Part shown: piece by piece, positions 58,665 through 64,000 of the stretch
How the letters are laid out: every line of letters starts with the position of its first letter
Position numbering within the stretch: position 1 is the stretch's first letter
Source of the DNA: Parapristionchus giblindavisi
Taxonomy: Eukaryota > Nematoda > Chromadorea > Rhabditida > Diplogasteridae
NCBI GenBank assembly: GCA_943737045.1
Contig: CALSFV010000008.1
Span: forward strand, 434,001-498,000
DNA length: 64,000 bases
Direction of reading: 5' to 3'
Notes under the pieces: model-generated
The model's input: the letters and a program-made list of their open reading frames with translations, nothing else
Told to the model about the DNA's origin: nothing
Databases searched by the model: none
Translations under genes and position numbers: made by a program

Positions 58665-59030
58665 TTTGATTTAAACACGTTTTATCAAGAGGTCAATGGG
58701 GAATCTCCCCCGAAGGGGTTCGGGGTTGTGGAGAATAATTGAGAGCTCTGACGTGAATGGCATCCCGGCTGGTGGTCCGTGCGTTGCATTGAAGTATGAT
58801 TGTTTTGCGGGATGGGCGACTCTTGATGTTCCTGTGACCCGATTAAACCACGCAAATCAGCTTACTTTTACTGCTAGAGGCAGTGGACGGTATCCAGTAG
58901 AGAGGTAGCCATCTTCTTGGTCTACACTGCCACGGTGACCACTCCGGCTTGGCAGGGAAACTTGCCGAGGAAGAGAAGTGAGGGAGGAAAGAATAGACGA
59001 CCACTCACTAACTTCAAAACCGACAAGAAT
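58665..59030. other. 366-bp insertion in the S2 3'UTR
   Basis: Flanking sequence (AATGTGAGAT | GATACGTATGCAAAATAACT) is continuous in S1. The insert is GC-richer than its surroundings and holds a 70-codon frame (58696-58908) without recognised motifs. GAT at both junctions may be a short duplication. Origin unknown. Confidence 0.55.
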
Positions 59031-59952
59031 GATACGTATGCAAAATAACTGATTCGTCGTTGTTGTGACCTATGAGCTGATTTCACTTTTTCATTGTACT
59101 GTTTATACAATAAAAGATATTATTTATTTATTTATTTATTTACTCTATCAAATCTAGAAAAATACATAAAGATATTTCTGGCAAAGCGAAAGAGGTTCTC
59201 TTACTCAAGATACAAACGATAAAAAAGAAGCTACAGCTCTAAAAAAAACTTTAAGAAAATTACGTTAAATTTTTATAATTTCGAAAAAATTTCGAAAAAA
59301 AAGTCAAAATCGTTATGAAAAGTGATATGTTCCCGAGAAATGCAAGCGAAAATTATGTATATAATACAGTACATTCGAAAAGTTTGATTTTCTGCCGTTC
59401 CTTGAAATTAATTTCAGTAATTATTCATTTTTTTGAAACTTATTTCGTTTATTAACTTTTCGTAAAATTTCAGGACGTACAAATTTCGATTTAGCGCCCA
59501 GTCCTGTCCTATATCAAGTGATTGCATCAACCTCACTAGATACGGCATTCTCACAGAAAAGTAGGTTTTCTTAGTTGGTAAACGTATAACCAAACGAAAA
59601 CGAAAAAGATCGATGAGCATTTGATGATTGTTTGGTTTCATCGTGGATTAGTAATACTTGTAGATAGATGTTTCGTGTGATTCATCGAAGTGTTTTGTGA
59701 ACAGTTTCGAATTGTATTGAAACAAGTCACTTACTAAGCGCAAATGATGTCTGTTTTACAAATTATACGAACAATAATCGAATCTTCAGCATATTTCAAA
59801 GTTCTCCTTACTTCTACTTTTCTTTCTCGGAAACAATTGCGATCAACAAATTGCTCTACAATATACACATTTATCACGTACATTTCTATGCAACATGTCA
59901 ATACGATAAAACGCTATAAAATAGTCCATTAGCACACGTCTTTCAGTATATT
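59031..59952. other. Convergent S2-L4 intergenic region
   Basis: S2 poly(A) signal AATAAA at 59109, a TTTATTTATTTATTTATT tract, and L4 3' flank. No gene. Confidence 0.5.
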
Positions 59953-60767
59953 TCAGTTGGATCGTCCGCGATTCTGTTGGGTAGACGAGGAAGAGCCAGG
60001 GCCTCCTGAATTAACTGAGATTGTTTCAAAAATATTCGACGTCCTTCATAAAAACCTCATATTCTGACTATTAACCTAATGAACTTACCATTCACCAATA
60101 CGTCATCATTAACAACCGATCCAGGTCCATAACTTCGACAGTTATTGCTGATGCATGAACGATTGCTGTTATCATAGAATACATGATGGTCCTCAATGTT
60201 CATCTCCTGATTTCGATTATCAAACACTCGATGGTCATCATAAATCTCGAAGCTGTCAATAATCCGATTGGCGGAATATCTATTGTGGCTACCTGTTGGA
60301 TGGTCATTCTTTCGATCAGAATTCCAATATTCTCCATAGTTCTTGAAGCTGTCTGTGGTTCTCCGATCGTCGTTTTTCTTCGAGTTATGATTGTCCGAAT
60401 GATCATATATCTTGAAGCTGTCTACAGTAGGTCTTCTGTCTTCATTAATGATCGTCGTTGTATTACCATCATTTACAAACGTTGATGTGGTGGCTTGAAT
60501 GGAGCCATCATCAACACTAACACCATTAACGACAGATCCAGGTCCATAAGTTCGTCGGTTGTTAATAACAGTCGACTGATTGTCGGTATTGAAGATCCGA
60601 TGGTCACCGTTCACATTGATGGACTCATCACGGTCATCGAAGACTCGATGATTGTCGTAAATCTTGAAACTATCAAATATCCGATGATCGTTCACAACGT
60701 TGTCACTGTTGTTGTTGCGGTTTCGATTGGTGTCCTTATCACTTTTACTCGAATGCTGGTTGAACAT
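59953..60767 (-). CDS. L4: 243-residue Asn/Asp-rich modular repeat protein
   Basis: Exons 60767-60089 and 60005-59953 with the conserved donor and TTAATTCAG acceptor. It starts MFNQHSSKSDKDTNRNRNNN rather than MMGNE. It has four DSFK/DSFE repeats, two YGPGSVVN motifs and the full tail GGPGSSSSSTQQNRGRSN. The frame is intact. Best-preserved plain L copy together with L5. Confidence 0.75.
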
Positions 60768-61909
60768 AATTAGCAGTCACTGTGACTAAACTTATCTGAA
60801 AGAAATGGAGCTTGATTAGTAACTAATGCAGGCAACTGGGTTATTCATGTATCAAATGAAGAAAAGGGTCACGATGAATCTCACAATTACTAGTGAATTA
60901 GCGAGAAAGAGAATACCATGAAACTGAACTGACTCGTAAAAAAACGCCCATTCGGAAACCTGTGATTGGAGTAAACAACTATTAGTAAAGGTTTCCCGGT
61001 TATTACAATCTTCCTTTATTACTAACAAAGTTATCATAAGATCTTCTCTATTTGATGATCAATTGGAGTTACTTCGAGAGACTAATCTAATTGTAAACCA
61101 ATACAAATAGGAATGAGTCAGAAGATAAGTTGGAGAACGTTTCGACATTCAGAGAGTAGAGAGAAAAGATCTTGAACGATCTTAGTAATAACATGAATCA
61201 TTCAATATTTCAAACTCACGACAAATTCTCTTAAAGATGGAGATAGGGGCTAACTTGACCAACATAGAGAAGGGTTAGCTTACTAAAAACTCTCTGAAAA
61301 AGGCGCGTTGGATAATAGTCTCTCGTTCGATTTAGTAAGCTAACATTGTGATCTAACATATGAGAGAACGTTTCTCTTATTTTCGCAATCGCGTACACGT
61401 CTAAAAAGAGAAGGAGAAACCGTAGTTTCGAAAATTATTATTACTCCGAAATCAGCGATCAATAATTTTTTCTCCTTTCTTTTCTTTGAAGTCTTTTTTT
61501 TCGGAACACAATACAACCGTGCATTTTACGTTTTACGATTTTTTTTCGTAAAATTTTACGACAACTTAAAAATTTAACGAGATGAGTTTTTTTTTAAACT
61601 GAATAATTGGTGAAGTTATTTTCAAAAAATGACGGAAAATCAATTTTTGAGGTGTACTGTATCATATACATAATTTTCTTCGAATTCTTCTTGCTTATCG
61701 TATGTCGCTTGCATTAGAAGATCGTTCGATATATGTATGACCTCCCCTCTTTCGCTTTGCCAGTTATATCTTTATGGATTTTTCTATGTTTGATGGAGTA
61801 AATACATAAATATAAAATAATATTTATTGTATAGATGATACAATTGAAAAGTGGAATCAGCTCATAGGTCACAACAACGAAGAATCAGTTATTTGCATAT
61901 ATCTATGAA
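60768..61909. promoter_or_regulatory. L4 promoter side and S3 3' flank
   Basis: L-type blocks on the minus strand near 60940-61110, the MITE at 61274-61344, and a tract nearly identical to 50600-51460. The S3 poly(A) region lies near 61800-61830. Confidence 0.5.
61274..61344. mobile_element. Small palindromic MITE
   Basis: GTTAGCTTACTAAAAACTCT and inverted TTTAGTAAGCTAAC ends. Same family as 19074-19135. Confidence 0.55.
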
Positions 61910-62176
61910 CTATTTTCCATTGAACGAGTTCTCATTATGGGTAGATCCGTTTCCATAATTGCGACACTGGTTATTAATAATCTTTCGATCACTGAAGTCA
62001 TACACTCGATGATCATCATTGATATTCGTGCTCTGATTGCGACTATCATAGAAATTATGGCTATCCCAACTCTTGAAGCTGTCATGGACCGATCGGTCGT
62101 CCATTCTGTTGTGACTGTTATTGTCGTGATTGAAGTCCATGTCGTTGTTCACATTGGTGTTCACACTCCAGCTCAT
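61910..62176 (-). CDS. S3: 88-residue Asn/Asp/His-rich protein
   Basis: Starts MSWSVNTNVNNDMDFNHDNN and ends CRNYGNGSTHNENSFNGK, same length as S1 and S2, no damage. Preceded by the S-type 5'UTR intron acceptor (CTTCCAGATCTTCTAAAG). Divergent here from L5 rather than from a T gene. Confidence 0.75.
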   Translation of the reverse strand: MSWSVNTNVNNDMDFNHDNNSHNRMDDRSVHDSFKSWDSHNFYDSRNQSTNINDDHRVYDFSDRKIINNQCRNYGNGSTHNENSFNGK

Positions 62177-62979
62177 CTTTAGAAGATCTGGAAGTGTAAA
62201 AAAATATCATAGGCCAGCCTACTGCAAAAAAAAAGAAAATGGAATAAGTAGCAACATACCAGAAGGAACTAGTCTGTCGAAGAATTGGTAGGTTAGCTAT
62301 TGGTTTGCTTCATTTAGAGATTTTACGCTTATTTTATATGATAAAGTGAGTAAACCGAACAAACTCCTCCCATAATACCGACCACTATTGACTAACAGTT
62401 CGCTATATAATACTCGCCCTAAGTTAGTATTACAAAAATTTATTTTTATCAGTAAGTAGGATGCAGAACGCATAGTGTGCTTTAAACAAATCTGGAATCA
62501 ATATCAGATATCTCTTTCGATTCGTGTGATGAATCTCTATCATTCTATCCGAACTATCTTATTACGAAAAAAACTAGCGTGAAATATTGAATGATTATTA
62601 CTAAGATCGTTCAAGCTCATTTCTCTGTACTCTGAACTAAGTGAATGTCGAAACGTTCTTCACCTTTTCGTCTGACTCATTTCTATTTGTTTTGGTTTAG
62701 ATTGGACTCTCGAAGTTACTCCCAAAGACCATCAAATAGAGATACTTCTGATCTTTTGTTAGATGACAATAACCTATGACGGCAAACCTTTACTAATTTC
62801 TGTTTACCCCAACCTCAACTTTCCGAATGGGTAGATTTTTTGGAGGTAGTCAGTTCAGCTTCATTCCAATCACATAAATTCATTATCATGACCCATTTCT
62901 TCTTTTGTTTCATGAATCAGTTGCCTGCATTACTTATTAATGTCGATTCTTTTAGGTAAATTTCGTGAGAGTGACTCCA
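62177..62979. promoter_or_regulatory. Divergent S3-L5 region
   Basis: S promoter on the minus side (GTTCGCTATATAATACTCG at 62398) and L blocks on the plus side (GTTTACCCCAACCTC near 62809, TTCCGAATGGGTAG near 62822). No T gene lies between. The acceptor TTCTTTTAG lies just before the L5 start. Confidence 0.55.
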
Positions 62980-63774
62980 ATGATGGGCAACGAGCATTCA
63001 ACCAACAGTGATCAATGCACCAATCGGAACAGCAACAACAACAACGACAACAGGGTTAACGACCATCGAATCATTGATAGTTTCAAGATTTACGACAATC
63101 ATCGAGTCTTCGATGACCTTGATGAGTCCATCAATGTGAACGGTGACCATCGGATCTTCAAGACCGACAATCAGTCGACTGTTATTAACAATCGACGAAC
63201 TTATGGACCTGGATCTGTCGTTAATGGTGTTAGTGTTGATGATGGCTTCATTCAAACCACCAGATCAGCGTTTGTCAATGATGGTCATACAACAACGATC
63301 AATAATGACAGCATAAGACCTACTGTAGGCAGCTTCAAGATATATGATCATTCGGACAATCATAACTCGAAGAAATACGACGGTCATAGAACCACGGACA
63401 GCTTCAAGAACTATGGAGAATATTGGAATTCTGATCGCAAGAATGACCATCAGACTGGTAGCCAGAATAGATATACCGACAATCGGATTATTGATAGCTT
63501 CAAGATTAATGATGACAATCAAGTGTTTGATAATCGGAATCAGGAGATGAACATTGAGGACCTTCATGGATACTATGATAACAGCAATCGCTCATGCATC
63601 AGCCACAACTGTCGAAGTTATGGACCAGGATCGGTCGTTAATGATGACGTATTGGTGAATGGTAAGTTCATTAGCTAAATAGGCAGACTATCAAGTTATT
63701 GTGAAAGACGCATTTTTACTGAAAAAATCTCAGTTAATTCAGGAAGCCATGCAAGCTCTTTCTCGTCTACATAA
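62980..63774 (+). CDS. L5: 237-residue Asn/Asp-rich modular repeat protein
   Basis: Exons 62980-63661 and 63743-63774. The start chosen is MMGNEHSTNSD, as in L1 and L2. Modules as in L1 with two YGPGSVVN motifs. The tail exon ends early (GSHASSFST) as in L1, because the Gly/Ser frame meets TAA. No frame damage in the main exon. Confidence 0.7.
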
Positions 63775-64000
63775 CAGAATCGAGGTCGATCCACCTGAAA
63801 TATACGAAAAGACTGTGCCAATCGAATATTCTGGATAGATTTTATCGTTGCTTCAAAATATACGTGATAAACATTGTAGAACAAATTCTTGAGTGAATAA
63901 GTAAGGAAAACAATGAAATATGCTGATAAATAGATATTCATATAATATGTAAAACAATGAACATTTGCGTTTATTAAATGGCAGGATACAATTCAGTTCG
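63775..64000. other. L5 3' flank
   Basis: Homologous to the downstream flanks of L3 and L4 (CATTTGCGTTTA near 63961). No gene. Confidence 0.5.

Overview
The window looks like an accessory, repeat-rich stretch of a nematode genome. Introns are short and AT-rich with TTTCAG/TTTTAG acceptors. There are fragments of nematode-type (srh/str-like) seven-transmembrane chemoreceptor genes, and decayed copies of two proteasome subunit genes. The species cannot be determined from the sequence. All exon models were read by eye from splice sites and from comparison between copies inside the window; no database search was run.

Layout. 0.3-1.9 kb holds a scrambled retroelement remnant on the minus strand (Env-like membrane segment, retropepsin-like domain, integrase-type tail). 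5.2-12.6 kb and 25.3-33.4 kb hold three copies of one eight-exon chemoreceptor gene: C (+), A (-) and B (-). All three look broken, and their introns are loaded with foldback elements, microsatellites and small TTAA- or TA-flanked elements. 34.7-40.6 kb is bounded by inverted repeats and contains decayed, intron-bearing exons of the proteasome ATPase Rpt2 followed by Rpn10. 40.6-49.4 kb is nearly all nested foldback transposons plus a relic promoter. One foldback carries a possible cargo gene.

The most interesting content is a three-family gene module at 16.3-20.4 kb that recurs, rearranged, at 49.5-53.7, 55.5-60.8 and 61.9-63.8 kb. Family T is a 243-residue protein with an Asn-rich N-terminus, a helical region and a C-terminal fascin-like beta-trefoil. 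Family S is an 88-residue Asn/Asp/His-rich protein transcribed divergently from T across about 650-680 bp of conserved intergenic DNA. Family L is a 234-243-residue protein built from several S-like modules. The C-terminus of S and the N-terminus of T share a motif (CRNYGN-x-x-TH-x-ENS-x-N). A shared short Asn/Gly-rich motif in a divergent gene pair recalls fungal amyloid-signalling gene pairs; this is a hypothesis only. One locus (52.6-53.7 kb) is an S-L fusion gene. Several copies are broken by a nonsense codon, truncation or transposon insertion.

The other striking feature is at least 16 long palindromic (foldback) elements of 0.15-2.1 kb. Several carry tRNA-like A/B-box sequences, some are nested in one another, and several have an empty site visible in a paralogous copy in this window.
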